Shown here: in pieces, positions 43,324 to 53,486 of the stretch
Layout: each line of letters opens with the position of its first letter
Position numbering within the stretch: the first letter of the stretch is position 1
Source: Microbacteriaceae bacterium
GTDB lineage: Bacteria; Actinomycetota; Actinomycetes; Actinomycetales; Microbacteriaceae
DNA: 64,000 nucleotides
Direction: 5' to 3'
Assembly: GCA_947373155.1 (NCBI GenBank)
Contig: CANBWO010000002.1
Span: 1 to 64,000 of the forward strand
The notes under the pieces: generated by a model
Seen by the model: only the letters and a program-made list of their open reading frames with translations
Told to the model about the DNA's origin: nothing
Database searches by the model: none
Translations under genes and position numbers: made by a program

Positions 43324-44244
43324 GTGCCCACAGACCGCCTAAAAATAGCGATCGAACCAAAATCATTTGCGGCTTATGAGCAAGCCGTCAAAGACTCCGG
43401 TGGCGTGCCTTGCCGGCTCAGCAGCGATGTAGCCGCTCTAGTTTGGACAGACTACTCCCAGCCTCAAGCTCTAGAGCAGATGCTGCGCGATAACCCTCAA
43501 CTCGAATGGGTTCAATTGCCGTTTGCCGGTGTGGACACTTTCAATCAGGTCTTGAACCAGCCGGTTCGATTCACCTCTGCCAAGGGTTCATATAGCGAGC
43601 CAGTAGCAGAACACGCGCTGATGCTGTGTCTGGCTCTTGGACGGGATATCCCGACGCGTTTGACGGAGAAAACCTGGGGCAAGAAATTTGCCAAGTCGCT
43701 CTATGACTCTGAGGTTTTGATCGTGGGTGCAGGCGGAATCACCGCCGAACTAATCAACCTGCTCAAACCGTTTCGTGCCAACATCACAGTAGTTAGAAAC
43801 CTGCCCGAACCCTTGGCTGGTGCAAATGTCACGGTGGAACTAGATGCATTGCCTGCCCAACTCGCTAAGGCGGACTTTGTTATTTTGGCCTGCGCTCTCA
43901 CAGAAAAGACCAGGTACCTGTTCGATTTGGCCATGTTGCAGAGCATGAAATCAGACGCCTACCTGGTTAATATCGCCAGAGGTCCCGTTATTGTCACAGC
44001 AGATCTCCATACAGCACTGGAATCCAAGGTGATTGCAGGAGCAGGCATCGATGTAACCGATCCCGAACCTCTTCCAGATGGCCATCCGTTGTGGAATGCC
44101 CCAAACCTAATAATTACTCCGCACACAGCAGACACCAATGAGATGGTGATTCGGATGTTTTCGGAACGACTCAGGTTAAACACCCTTGCCTATCTAAACC
44201 GAGGTGAATGGATCGGAGTGGTTAACCCAGATTTGGGCTACTAG
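43324..44244 (+). CDS. D-isomer specific 2-hydroxyacid dehydrogenase
   Basis: NAD-binding GAGGITAELI; VNIARGPVIVTADLHTAL; DPEPLPDGHPLWNAPNLIITPHTA. Confidence 0.9.
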   Translation: MPTDRLKIAIEPKSFAAYEQAVKDSGGVPCRLSSDVAALVWTDYSQPQALEQMLRDNPQLEWVQLPFAGVDTFNQVLNQPVRFTSAKGSYSEPVAEHALMLCLALGRDIPTRLTEKTWGKKFAKSLYDSEVLIVGAGGITAELINLLKPFRANITVVRNLPEPLAGANVTVELDALPAQLAKADFVILACALTEKTRYLFDLAMLQSMKSDAYLVNIARGPVIVTADLHTALESKVIAGAGIDVTDPEPLPDGHPLWNAPNLIITPHTADTNEMVIRMFSERLRLNTLAYLNRGEWIGVVNPDLGY

Positions 44245-44324
44245 CCACCTCGACACCCACTCCGTTGGGGGATTTGGGAATCTGACTTAAATTTGCTACT
44301 CTTTTCTGGTGCCTGAGGCACAAT

Positions 44325-44400
44325 TCCTCGATAGCTCAATTGGCAGAGCATTCGGCTGTTAACCGGAGGGTTCTTGGTTCGAGTCCAAGTCGGGGAGCCA
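44325..44400 (+). tRNA. tRNA-Asn (GTT), CCA encoded
   Basis: Acceptor TCCTCGA/TCGGGGA, anticodon loop CTGTTAA, T-loop GGTTCGAGTCC, 3' GCCA. Confidence 0.95.
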
Positions 44401-44432
44401 TATCAGCTTTGCTGTAGCTCTTAGGAGGCCAC

Positions 44433-45692
44433 TTGATTCAGTGGGTCCTTGGCAGAAAATGGCTTCCAGAGATCATTTTTGGTCTTATTTCGTTGGCTTT
44501 TGTATTTTCAGACATAGCCATTCAAGGCAATGAAATTGCGGTTGCGGCCACTCTTCTGGCCGTTTCCGTCATAGTTTTCAGGCGTTTCACATACGTACAA
44601 CCACTTCTTATCCTCGCGGGCTCAGTCATCGAGGTCATGTCTGGTTTTCAGCCTTTGGTTTCCGGCATGGTTGCCCCAATTGCCCTTTTTCTCACCGCTG
44701 CTTTCGGGCGCCGAAGACTAGGCGTCTATTCCCTAATTGCTTCTGGCTTATCTGGAATATTCATTTCTTGGAACACCGCGCTAAATAGTTCGCTGGTCAA
44801 AGACATCTATGGCTTGCACGTTTTTGATGACTCCGGCCGCTGGGCAGCCTTTATTTTCGCCGCGGTAACCGTTCTAGGTGTCAACGGGTTTGCTTGGCTG
44901 GCAGGTGCCTACTGGGTTGAGCGATTCAAGCAGAAGTCGGCCTCTCTAGAGAGAGACGAAGTCAAGGCTGCAAACCTCAGAACACGTCTTGATATGGCAG
45001 AACAAAATCAGCGATTCAGTATTGCCCGCGACCTAAATGAGTTGGTTTTGCAGCGAGTTTCTGGGATTTTGGCGCTGACCGACGGAGCCCGATATGCCGC
45101 CAAGGTTGATTCCGAGGTAGCACCAAGGACCCTGGATCGTCTTGCTATCTTGCAGCGCGAGGTGCACAACGAAATGCGCCGACTGTTTGACATGCTGAAC
45201 ATGTCGGTACAGGTTGCTACTGCGCCTCCAACTATTCGCGACCTCGACTTCCTTGCCGCACAGTTTCGCGATCTGGGATACCCAACTGCTCTGGTGCACC
45301 GTGGACCAAGGGTCCAGGTCTCCGCTGGCGCTGGTCTGAACATCTATCGAATCGTGTTTGAGGCGCTTCAGAACATCAAGGATCACGCACCTATCGGGTC
45401 TTCCATCGATGTCGATTTCAACTGGTCAAACTCAGGCCTTCAGGTTTTGGTCAAGGACAATGGTGTTGAGACAGCGAGTAAATCTGGATTAGGCCTAGTT
45501 GATTCGGGCTATGAGATTCAAGATGACATCGATGCGCTTACTCAAGAAGTCACAGGTGCTGGCATTACCGGTATGCGAGAGCGCGCTCAGCTCTTTGGTG
45601 GCAACGTCGAAGCCAAGTCGGTACCCGGTATCGGTTTCACCATCAATGCAATTTTCCCAAACCTCGATGACCTGACGGCTGGACAGGAATAG
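44433..45692 (+). CDS. Atypical membrane sensor kinase-like protein (HATPase_c, NarL/DevS-type) lacking the phospho-acceptor His
   Basis: Multi-TM N-terminus; SIARDLNELVLQRVSG aligns with RIARDLHDxVxQRL with H replaced by N; N-box EALQNIKDHA, D-box VKDNG, G-box GAGITGMRERAQLFGG; TTG start with AGGAGG. Confidence 0.8.
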   Translation: MIQWVLGRKWLPEIIFGLISLAFVFSDIAIQGNEIAVAATLLAVSVIVFRRFTYVQPLLILAGSVIEVMSGFQPLVSGMVAPIALFLTAAFGRRRLGVYSLIASGLSGIFISWNTALNSSLVKDIYGLHVFDDSGRWAAFIFAAVTVLGVNGFAWLAGAYWVERFKQKSASLERDEVKAANLRTRLDMAEQNQRFSIARDLNELVLQRVSGILALTDGARYAAKVDSEVAPRTLDRLAILQREVHNEMRRLFDMLNMSVQVATAPPTIRDLDFLAAQFRDLGYPTALVHRGPRVQVSAGAGLNIYRIVFEALQNIKDHAPIGSSIDVDFNWSNSGLQVLVKDNGVETASKSGLGLVDSGYEIQDDIDALTQEVTGAGITGMRERAQLFGGNVEAKSVPGIGFTINAIFPNLDDLTAGQE

Positions 45693-45693
45693 C

Positions 45694-46374
45694 GTGTCCG
45701 CGACTGTTCGTGTTGGCCTGATTTTTGGGACCAAGTTGCTCCTCGAGGCACGCAAGCTCCTACTAGAGACACAACCGGATTTCGACATCGTTTACCAGCA
45801 GACCGAGGGCTCGTTAGCAGCCGAAGAACTCCTGAACATCGATGTAGACGTGGTTTTGGTTGACAACCGGCTTACACCCTTGTCTGGAAGCGACTTTGTA
45901 AGACGTTTTTTGCGCAGAAACCAAGGGACAGAGAATCGCCTTCCAGCTTTCATTTTGACCGGACCATTCAACTCCGGCGCAATGGAACTTGAATCAATCA
46001 GATGTGGTGCATCGGATTTCGTTACCGAAGAGGACTCTGCCGACGAGCTCATTCGAGTGATTCGAGACTCAAGGGACCTTGAAAGAACTACTGATTTTGG
46101 AGCGCTTTCGGATTTCTTTACCCAGAACGGCGTTGAGGCCGGATCGAATAAGCGATGGCTGCTCAGGTTGACCGACCTATCGGATCAAGAATCCAATGTG
46201 ATCGATAGCCTTGCTGGGCTTGCAAATACCTCCGAATTGCTGGCGCGCACCGGTTTGACTCAGACTCAGATACGTTGGAATTTGAACTCAATTCAAGAGA
46301 AATTGGGGCTATCTACTCGCTCTCAGTTGGCCCTGGCGTTTCATGAAGCGGCCCTGCTACAGGAAGGACAGTAG
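45694..46374 (+). CDS. Atypical response regulator with degenerate receiver and LuxR-like HTH
   Basis: VRVGLIFGTKLL (no acidic pair), VVLVDNRLTPLSG (Asp retained), ILTG, GASDFVTEED (no conserved Lys); C-terminal LSDQESNVIDSLAG...TQTQIRWNLNSIQEKLGLSTRSQL. Confidence 0.8.
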   Translation: MSATVRVGLIFGTKLLLEARKLLLETQPDFDIVYQQTEGSLAAEELLNIDVDVVLVDNRLTPLSGSDFVRRFLRRNQGTENRLPAFILTGPFNSGAMELESIRCGASDFVTEEDSADELIRVIRDSRDLERTTDFGALSDFFTQNGVEAGSNKRWLLRLTDLSDQESNVIDSLAGLANTSELLARTGLTQTQIRWNLNSIQEKLGLSTRSQLALAFHEAALLQEGQ

Positions 46375-46379
46375 CGTTG

Positions 46380-47123
46380 GTGAACAAGGCAGCACTGCCA
46401 ACTTGGTTGCAGGGTAACTCTGGGCAAACCGTTTCAATGTCGCTCGGTGTTGGCTTTGCCACGGGGCTTTACGGTTTATCTTTTGGCGCCTTGGCAACCG
46501 CTTCGGGTTTGTCTATCTGGCAAGCGCAGGTGCTCAGCCTGTTAATGTTTAGCGGCGGTTCGCAATTCGCCATCATCGGTGTTTTAGGCGCCAGTGGTGC
46601 GGCGGGAATGCTGCCAGCTATTTTGTCGGCTTGGTTGTTGGGTATCCGAAACGGTTTCTACGCCCTGCGACTCAGCGGAGTTCTCCAATTGGTAGGAGCA
46701 ACCAAATTGCTTGCGGCCCAATTCACCATCGATGAGTCGAATGCTGTCAGCTTGGCTCAAGACCAGCCACGTTATCAAAAACTTGGATTTTGGCTAACGG
46801 GTGCTGCGGTATTTGTTTTTTGGAATGGGTTCACTTTTGTTGGCGCAATCTTAGGCGGGTCAGTATCAAGCCCCGGTGTTTGGGGCCTAGACGCTGCTGC
46901 CGGAGCCGCGTTTCTGGGCCTACTTTGGCCGCGTCTGACTCACCTGCAACCACTTGCCATTGGCGTCACTGCTGCTGTGTTGGCGGCTGTGTTCATTGGG
47001 CCGTTACCCTCAGGCATTCCCGTCATTGTTGCCGCACCATTAGCGGTCCTGTTGGTTTGGGTCTTCGAGAGACTCAACCGACGCAAGAGCAGCCCAGCAA
47101 CAGGGGCAGGTGACTCGAAGTGA
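46380..47123 (+). CDS. azlC: AzlC family branched-chain amino acid exporter subunit
   Basis: GVGFATGLYGLSFGALATASGLSIWQAQVLSLLMFSGGSQFAIIGVLG; followed by AzlD; start could also be 46377. Confidence 0.88.
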   Translation: MNKAALPTWLQGNSGQTVSMSLGVGFATGLYGLSFGALATASGLSIWQAQVLSLLMFSGGSQFAIIGVLGASGAAGMLPAILSAWLLGIRNGFYALRLSGVLQLVGATKLLAAQFTIDESNAVSLAQDQPRYQKLGFWLTGAAVFVFWNGFTFVGAILGGSVSSPGVWGLDAAAGAAFLGLLWPRLTHLQPLAIGVTAAVLAAVFIGPLPSGIPVIVAAPLAVLLVWVFERLNRRKSSPATGAGDSK

Positions 47124-47437
47124 TTGAGTTTTGGCCTGCAATTTTGATTGGTTCACTTGCGGTTTACAGTTGGAAAATCCTTGGCTATCTGCTGCCGGAG
47201 TCCTTTTCTAGACAAAAAACCGTTGTTGACCTTGCAAACCAGCTAACCGTTGGCCTGCTTGCAGCGCTATGCACGGTTGAAACCATAGGCGGAAACCAGG
47301 GAATTGCGATCGACTCGCGGATTCCAGCTCTGGCAGTAGCGGCCATTCTTTACTGGAGAAAAGTGCCATACCTAGTTACGGTCCTAGCAGCCGCGATCGT
47401 GGCAGCCGCACTGAGGTATTTTCTGCATTGGGCCTAG
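47120..47437 (+). CDS. azlD: AzlD family branched-chain amino acid transport protein
   Basis: Small 4-TM protein overlapping the azlC stop. Confidence 0.85.
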   Translation: MIEFWPAILIGSLAVYSWKILGYLLPESFSRQKTVVDLANQLTVGLLAALCTVETIGGNQGIAIDSRIPALAVAAILYWRKVPYLVTVLAAAIVAAALRYFLHWA

Positions 47438-48000
47438 CCCTCTAGATCGTCCTTACCTGGAAGCCAGGTCAAACCGGGCTTACCCCAGTTGTTCTTCATA
47501 ACAATCTTCTTGGCATCGACTTTGTGTGGCTCTGCCAGACGGTCTACATAAAGAATTCCATCGAGGTGGTCGAATTCGTGCTGAAAAATACGCGCTAGCC
47601 AGCCAGTCGCCTCTATTTTCACCGGTTTCTGTTTCAGATCAACGCCCGAAAGCGATACCCAGTCGGCACGCTTCAATGGGAATCGTTCGCCGGGCACGCT
47701 TAGGCAACCTTCTTGTTCGGTGTCCCAATCGGCTTCTCCGGCCTCAATTTCGCCAACCTTAAGAATCGGATTGATCACCTCGCCTCGCACAGGGTTTCCT
47801 GCTTCGTCTTCGTAGTCGTAAACAAAAACTCTAAGACCAACCCCAACCTGAGTTGCAGCCAATCCGACCCCGGGTGCTTTTTCCATGGTCACGTACATAT
47901 CCGCTACCAAATCGGCAAGGTCTTGATTGAAATCGGTGACTTCAGAGGCACGGGTGTGCAAAACCGGCTCTCCAGTGATGCAAATTCTTCTTACAGGCAT
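47434..48000 (-). CDS. def: Peptide deformylase
   Basis: GVGLAATQVGV, EGCLSVPG, QHEFDHLDGILYVDR. Confidence 0.96.
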   Translation of the reverse strand: MPVRRICITGEPVLHTRASEVTDFNQDLADLVADMYVTMEKAPGVGLAATQVGVGLRVFVYDYEDEAGNPVRGEVINPILKVGEIEAGEADWDTEQEGCLSVPGERFPLKRADWVSLSGVDLKQKPVKIEATGWLARIFQHEFDHLDGILYVDRLAEPHKVDAKKIVMKNNWGKPGLTWLPGKDDLEG

Positions 48001-48086
48001 TGTGCAAATTTAGCCCAAAAGGGTTCGTCGTTCATAACTCAAAAGGCGGGTAGTCTGGAAGCCACAATGATTTTGGGACTTTAGCA

Positions 48087-49019
48087 ATGCACATCTTCAC
48101 CGGGTTTGACAATCGATTCTTGGCTATTGGCCTTGCATTGATCGGTGCCGTGGCTCTGGCCATTGGGGCTCAGTTCCAAAATGACGCGGTTGGCGAAAAG
48201 CAAGGCACAAATCAAAAGCCAAACGGTTCACTAAGCGTCAAGCAGCTTCTTTCACTGATGAAACACCCTCGCTGGCTAACCGGCATCTTGCTCACAGGTG
48301 TTGCAGTGGTCTTCCAGATTGCTTCTTTGTCTATGGCGCCGCTAATTGTGGTTCAGCCGCTTGGTGCCATCGCGCTCGTCGTGACATCGCTGCTTAATGC
48401 CCGCGTGAGCCGCACCAAGCTGAATCGAATCACAATGGTCGCGATTGCTCTTTGCATCGTTGGTGTGGGTGGATTCGTTGCGGCGGCTTCAACCATTGCT
48501 AAGGAGACGGTGCTAACCGATAACTCAATGCTTGCCGTGTTGGGAATCCTCACGGTGATTCTCTTGGTGTTCGTAGTCGTGTTTGTCAGGCGCGGTAAGA
48601 ACGCCAAGGCAATCCAGTTCATCATTGGTGCGGGCGTGCTTTACGGCTTTGTTGCCACGCTTACCAAAATGGTGATTCAACGCATCTACCAGGGACAGTT
48701 TGAGTGGCTCACCCTGCTGTGCCTTGTGATGCTGGGAGTTACCGTTGCCTTTGGTGGTTGGTTTGTTCAAAGTGCCTACGCCTCAGGTCCACCAGATCTA
48801 GTGATAGCCGGTCTAACCGTAATCGACCCTATGGTGGCGGTTTTGGTGGCGGCTACCATTCTGGGAGAAGCGCATCTGGCTAACCCGCTGACATTCGTAT
48901 TCTTTGTTGTCTGCGGCGCGGCTGCCATTCTTGGCGTTCTCTTGCTCTCGCAGTTCCACCCGCAGGTGCTTTTGGCCAAGCGGAAAGCCGCGCTCTGGTC
49001 TAAGCGCAAGCGGGTCTAG
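48087..49019 (+). CDS. DMT-family multi-TM transporter
   Basis: Nine or more TM helices with DMT-like organisation; MAPLIVVQPLGAIALVVTSLLNA. Confidence 0.75.
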   Translation: MHIFTGFDNRFLAIGLALIGAVALAIGAQFQNDAVGEKQGTNQKPNGSLSVKQLLSLMKHPRWLTGILLTGVAVVFQIASLSMAPLIVVQPLGAIALVVTSLLNARVSRTKLNRITMVAIALCIVGVGGFVAAASTIAKETVLTDNSMLAVLGILTVILLVFVVVFVRRGKNAKAIQFIIGAGVLYGFVATLTKMVIQRIYQGQFEWLTLLCLVMLGVTVAFGGWFVQSAYASGPPDLVIAGLTVIDPMVAVLVAATILGEAHLANPLTFVFFVVCGAAAILGVLLLSQFHPQVLLAKRKAALWSKRKRV

Positions 49020-49089
49020 TTTCGGGTTCGGCAGTTAGGTCAGCCGCTAAACTTAGGCTGTACCGTCAACTTCTAAAAGGAACTCACCG

Positions 49090-50550
49090 ATGGGCTCTAC
49101 CGATCATATTGAGCGACGTATTCGTGTCGTTATCGGTTGCGACACCTTTCCACCAGACATCAACGGCGCTGCTCGCTTTGCAGAGCGCCTAGCCGGGGGT
49201 TTGGCGCGACGTGGGCACGATGTTCACATCATTGCTCCCGGTTACAGCAGCGCCTGGGGAACATTCACCGAGGAGCACGACGGCGCGCTTATGACGGTGC
49301 ACCGAGTTAAGTCATACAAGTTGCCCCAGCACGAGACCCTCAGGTACGTCTGGCCATTTACTCTGCGCCACCGTATCGACACACTTCTAGACGAGATCAA
49401 GCCAGACGTAGTGCACATTCAGAGCCACCTGATTATGGGAAGGCATTTAGTGCCTTCAGCTAAGGCTCGCGGGATTCGCGTTATCGCAACCAACCACATC
49501 ATGCCCGAGAACCTGATCAAATATTCGGTGATTATCCCTAGGTGGTTCGAATCAACCGCAATGAAAATGGCTTGGGCCGATTCGGGTCGAATCCTTCGCC
49601 AATGCGACGCCGTAACCACTCCAACTCGTCGCGCGGCTGAACTGCTGGAAGCCGCGGCCGGGGTAACTGGCGTTCTGGCAATTAGCTGTGGCATAGATGC
49701 CTCAAAATTTGCCAACAGCACACCCACCAGCAATTTGAATCCAAGAGTGCTATTCCTTGGTCGCCTCGATTACGAAAAGCACATCCACAACTTGCTTAGA
49801 GCCGTGGCCAAGCTTCCAAAAGATTTGAAGACACAGGTGGAGTTGGTGGGCAAGGGGGGAGAGCAGGCCTACCTTGAGCAACTCGCCAACGAACTGGGTA
49901 TCCGTGATCAGGTGACTTTCTTTGGCCACATTACGGAACAAGACCTACCAAAGGCCTACGAACGCGCAACTGTTTTTGCGATGCCGTCAATCGCCGAACT
50001 GCAAAGCATTGCCACAATGGAGGCTATGGCCTCCGGTCGACCCGTGGTTGCGGCAGACGCCATGGCCCTGCCGCACCTGGTTCACGACGGCGATAACGGG
50101 TACCTTTTCCCACCGGATGACATCGATGCTTTTGCGGACCGGCTAAAGCGGGTCTTGACGGCCAGCCCGGCTGAGCTCGAACGACTTTCCGAGAACTCGC
50201 TGTACCTGATTCAGGCACACGATATTCAGCGAACCTTGACTATCTTTGAACAGCTCTACACCGGCACCTTTGCGGGTACCACCAGCGATGACAACTTGCC
50301 TGGCTACAGCGAACCGATTGGTCAGCTGGGCGAATCGGGTCAAAGCCAGGTGCAATCGCTCAGAGAGCGAGCCGAGGCCCTGGTGGAGCGCGTGGATGAC
50401 GTTCGCGATAACCTTCGTGAGCGCTTTGGAGACTACAGAGCCGACGTACGCGAGCGGATCCGCGATGCACGAGCCAAAGCCACCAGAATGGACAGAAAAG
50501 TTCGGATAGCAATGCGTAAAGCGCAAAAGCGTATCCAGCGCGAACGGTAG
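49090..50550 (+). CDS. Glycosyltransferase family 4 protein with charged C-terminal extension
   Basis: GT4 motifs (DINGAARFAERLAGGLARRGHDVHIIAPG; PSIAELQSIATMEAMASGRPVVAADAMALPHLV). Confidence 0.88.
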   Translation: MGSTDHIERRIRVVIGCDTFPPDINGAARFAERLAGGLARRGHDVHIIAPGYSSAWGTFTEEHDGALMTVHRVKSYKLPQHETLRYVWPFTLRHRIDTLLDEIKPDVVHIQSHLIMGRHLVPSAKARGIRVIATNHIMPENLIKYSVIIPRWFESTAMKMAWADSGRILRQCDAVTTPTRRAAELLEAAAGVTGVLAISCGIDASKFANSTPTSNLNPRVLFLGRLDYEKHIHNLLRAVAKLPKDLKTQVELVGKGGEQAYLEQLANELGIRDQVTFFGHITEQDLPKAYERATVFAMPSIAELQSIATMEAMASGRPVVAADAMALPHLVHDGDNGYLFPPDDIDAFADRLKRVLTASPAELERLSENSLYLIQAHDIQRTLTIFEQLYTGTFAGTTSDDNLPGYSEPIGQLGESGQSQVQSLRERAEALVERVDDVRDNLRERFGDYRADVRERIRDARAKATRMDRKVRIAMRKAQKRIQRER

Positions 50551-50569
50551 GCTAGAGACTTGCCGTTTG

Positions 50570-50643
50570 GGGGAGTTAGCTCAGCCGGTTAGAGCAGCGG
50601 ACTCATAATCCGTCGGTCACGGGTTCAAGTCCCGTACTCCCCA
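50570..50643 (+). tRNA. tRNA with CAT anticodon (elongator Met likely; Ile2 not excluded), CCA not encoded
   Basis: Acceptor GGGGAGT/ACTCCCC, anticodon loop CTCATAA, T-loop GGTTCAAGTCC. Confidence 0.88.
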
Positions 50644-50764
50644 CTTTTAGAACTGATGAACGGGACTTCTGGCTCGCTTGGTGTCGAGCCGCCCACTTGT
50701 GAGGGCACGAACTCAAATCATGAATAAACTATGGCTTGACAGATTCGCAAGAAAGAGCGCCTTC

Positions 50765-51661
50765 ATGACCCAACCAAGTCTCAACGGTGAGCACGATATT
50801 GTTGCCAAACCGCTCAAGCATCCTTGGCGCCTTGTCTTCGCACTGATATTGGTTGCGATTCTCGGAGCCTTTATCTGGTCTTTGGTGACTGCCGAAACCA
50901 TCGATCACGCAATGATTTTCAAGTATCTGTTCAATAAGGACATTCTCTCGGGTGCTTGGCTCACAATCGTTTTGACTGCACTTTCAATGCTCATCGCCAC
51001 TATTCTGGCCACCATCCTTGCCGTTATGAAGCTGAGTCAGAACCCTTTGCTCAGGATCATCTCAACCGGTTACATTGAGTTTTTTCGTGGAACTCCTCTG
51101 CTGCTCCAGATTGTTTTCTGGGGCTACTTGGGAATCATTTACCCAACCCTTTCAATTGGTATTCCCTTCACAGACATTGTTTTTGTGCAAGGCCAAACCA
51201 GTCAGTTGATTTCTGCCTTCAGCGCCGGCCTTATCGCGCTGTCGCTCAACGAAGCTGCCTACGCCGCAGAAATTGTTCGAGCCGGAATCCTGTCGGTTGA
51301 TTCGGGCCAAGCGGAGGCCGCTAAATCACTCGGCATGAGTTCCACCTACACCATGCGCAGAATCGTTCTTCCTCAGGCCATGCGTGTGATTTTGCCACCC
51401 ATGGGAAACGAGACCATTTCCATGTTGAAGAGCACGTCCCTCTTGGCGTCGGTTGCAGTCATGGAACTTTACACACAGGCCCAAAAGATTTCGGCCCAGA
51501 ACTTAGCGCAAATCGAACTCTTGGTGGTCGCCGGATTCTGGTATCTGGTCATGAACACAGTGCTTTCATTCCCTCAGCGCTGGCTTGAAAAGCGTTTTGG
51601 ACGTGGTTTTGGCCCAGGCGTGTCTGGTCGTATTTTGAAAGTCAGAAGGGACGCGAAATGA
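50765..51661 (+). CDS. Polar amino acid ABC transporter permease
   Basis: HisM/GlnP-type permease: [69 protein letters not shown]; start ambiguous (50678, 50720 or 50765). Confidence 0.88.
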   Translation: MTQPSLNGEHDIVAKPLKHPWRLVFALILVAILGAFIWSLVTAETIDHAMIFKYLFNKDILSGAWLTIVLTALSMLIATILATILAVMKLSQNPLLRIISTGYIEFFRGTPLLLQIVFWGYLGIIYPTLSIGIPFTDIVFVQGQTSQLISAFSAGLIALSLNEAAYAAEIVRAGILSVDSGQAEAAKSLGMSSTYTMRRIVLPQAMRVILPPMGNETISMLKSTSLLASVAVMELYTQAQKISAQNLAQIELLVVAGFWYLVMNTVLSFPQRWLEKRFGRGFGPGVSGRILKVRRDAK

Positions 51662-52425
51662 CCAAGACCGTGATGGTAGAGGCCAGAGGCGTAAGAAAAT
51701 CGTTCGGCTCCAATGAAGTTCTAAAAGGAATTTCGCTAGAGGTCAAGCAAGGCGAAGTTATGTGCCTGCTTGGTCCTTCCGGATCCGGTAAGTCAACTTT
51801 TTTGAGGTGCATCAACCACCTCGAGACCATCGATGGTGGCCGCATTTACGTTGACGGAGACCTGATCGGTTACCGCCAGGTGGGCGATGTACTTCACGAG
51901 ATGCATCCGAGCGCTATCGCCAAGCAACGTCGCGGAATCGGAATGGTGTTCCAGCGTTTCAACCTGTTCCCTCACCTAACCGCCATCCAGAATGTCATGG
52001 AAGCCCCGGTTGGCGTTTCTCGTAAAACCAAATCTGAGGCTTTGCAAGCTGCTCAGAGTCTGCTGGCCAAGGTGGGGTTGGCAGATAAAGCAGAACACTA
52101 CCCAAGTCAATTGTCTGGTGGGCAACAGCAAAGAGTCGCTATCGCGCGTGCCCTGGCTATGGAGCCATCGTTAATGCTTTTCGACGAGCCAACGTCTGCT
52201 CTGGATCCGGAGCTGGTTGGCGATGTTCTAGATGTGATGCGAGACCTAGCCAAGTCGGGTATGACCATGATTGTCGTGACCCACGAAATTGGTTTTGCGC
52301 GAGAAGTTGCTGATCAAGTGGTCTTCATGGACGCCGGTGTAGTGGTGGAGCAGGGGACACCCAGCCAAGTCTTAGACAATCCGCAGCACCCTCGCACTCA
52401 AGCTTTCCTGAATAGCGTTTTGTAA
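51658..52425 (+). CDS. Polar amino acid ABC transporter ATP-binding protein (GlnQ-like)
   Basis: [53 protein letters not shown]. Confidence 0.93.
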   Translation: MTKTVMVEARGVRKSFGSNEVLKGISLEVKQGEVMCLLGPSGSGKSTFLRCINHLETIDGGRIYVDGDLIGYRQVGDVLHEMHPSAIAKQRRGIGMVFQRFNLFPHLTAIQNVMEAPVGVSRKTKSEALQAAQSLLAKVGLADKAEHYPSQLSGGQQQRVAIARALAMEPSLMLFDEPTSALDPELVGDVLDVMRDLAKSGMTMIVVTHEIGFAREVADQVVFMDAGVVVEQGTPSQVLDNPQHPRTQAFLNSVL

Positions 52426-52500
52426 AGATTGCATTACGCCTAGCGCCAAATCATTCGCTATCTAATAAACTCACCAAGAGCCAAACCTATAAGGAGTCAT

Positions 52501-53415
52501 ATGTCATTCAAGAAGATTATTGGCATCGGTGCATCCGTTGCCGTTGCAGCGATGGTGCTTGCCGGTTGCGCAGCCACTCCAGATGCAACCCCAACTGAAA
52601 CCGCCGCTCAGGGTGGCATTTCGGTTGACGCCAAGGCTGCAGCGCTGTTACCTGCAGATTATTCAAATGGAATCAACATCGGTTCCGACATCCCTTATGC
52701 GCCGATGGAGTTGTTCGACGAGAACAACCAGGTCACTGGATTCGACTATGACCTCTCGCAGGCAATCGGTGCCAAACTTGGCGTCAAGATGGACTTCCAG
52801 AAGCAGGCGTGGGATTCGATTATTCCGTCGCTTGAGGCTGGAAACCACGACATCATCATGTCTGGTATGAACGACACTGTAGAGCGTCAGGCCAAGCTCG
52901 ACTTCGTTGACTACTTCAACGGTGGTTTCTCTATCATCGTCAAGAAGGGCAACCCACTAGGCATTGCTAAGCTGACCGATCTTTGCGACCAGAACGTTGC
53001 AGTTCAGACCGCTACTGCTCAGGGCGACTTGCTGAAGGCGCTTACCCCAGAGTGCACCAAGCTGGGCAAGGGTGCTGTGAAGCTGATCGAACTTCCTACC
53101 GACCCTGACGCTCAGTCAGCTGTGCGCGCGGACAAGGCAGTCGCAGACGTCATGGATGCGCCAATCGCTGCTTACGCTGCATTGACCGCTGGAGATGGCA
53201 AGTACTTCGACCTAATCAAGGACGTGGCCAACCCTAACGGTTACGACTCGGTACTTACCGGTATCGGTGTATTGAAGGCAAACACCGGTCTACGCGATGC
53301 ACTTCAGGCTGCACTTCAGTCTTTGATCGACGATGGCAACTACGGCAAGATCCTAGCTAAGTGGAACTTGTCCAACTTTGCTGTGGCTACGGCGACAATC
53401 AACGGCACCAAGTAG
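52501..53415 (+). CDS. Amino acid ABC transporter substrate-binding lipoprotein (SBP_bac_3)
   Basis: Lipobox VLAGCA; DIPYAPMELFDENNQVTGFDYDLSQAIGAKLGV. Confidence 0.9.
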   Translation: MSFKKIIGIGASVAVAAMVLAGCAATPDATPTETAAQGGISVDAKAAALLPADYSNGINIGSDIPYAPMELFDENNQVTGFDYDLSQAIGAKLGVKMDFQKQAWDSIIPSLEAGNHDIIMSGMNDTVERQAKLDFVDYFNGGFSIIVKKGNPLGIAKLTDLCDQNVAVQTATAQGDLLKALTPECTKLGKGAVKLIELPTDPDAQSAVRADKAVADVMDAPIAAYAALTAGDGKYFDLIKDVANPNGYDSVLTGIGVLKANTGLRDALQAALQSLIDDGNYGKILAKWNLSNFAVATATINGTK

Positions 53416-53428
53416 TTCTAGGCATTTT

Positions 53429-53462
53429 GGGGGGACACGTTCGCGTGTTCCCCCTTTGCTTT
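53429..53462 (+). terminator. Rho-independent terminator after amino acid ABC operon
   Basis: GGGGGGACACG-TTCG-CGTGTTCCCCC-TTTGCTTT. Confidence 0.9.
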
Positions 53463-53486
53463 AACTAGCGTTGAGAGACTTATTGA

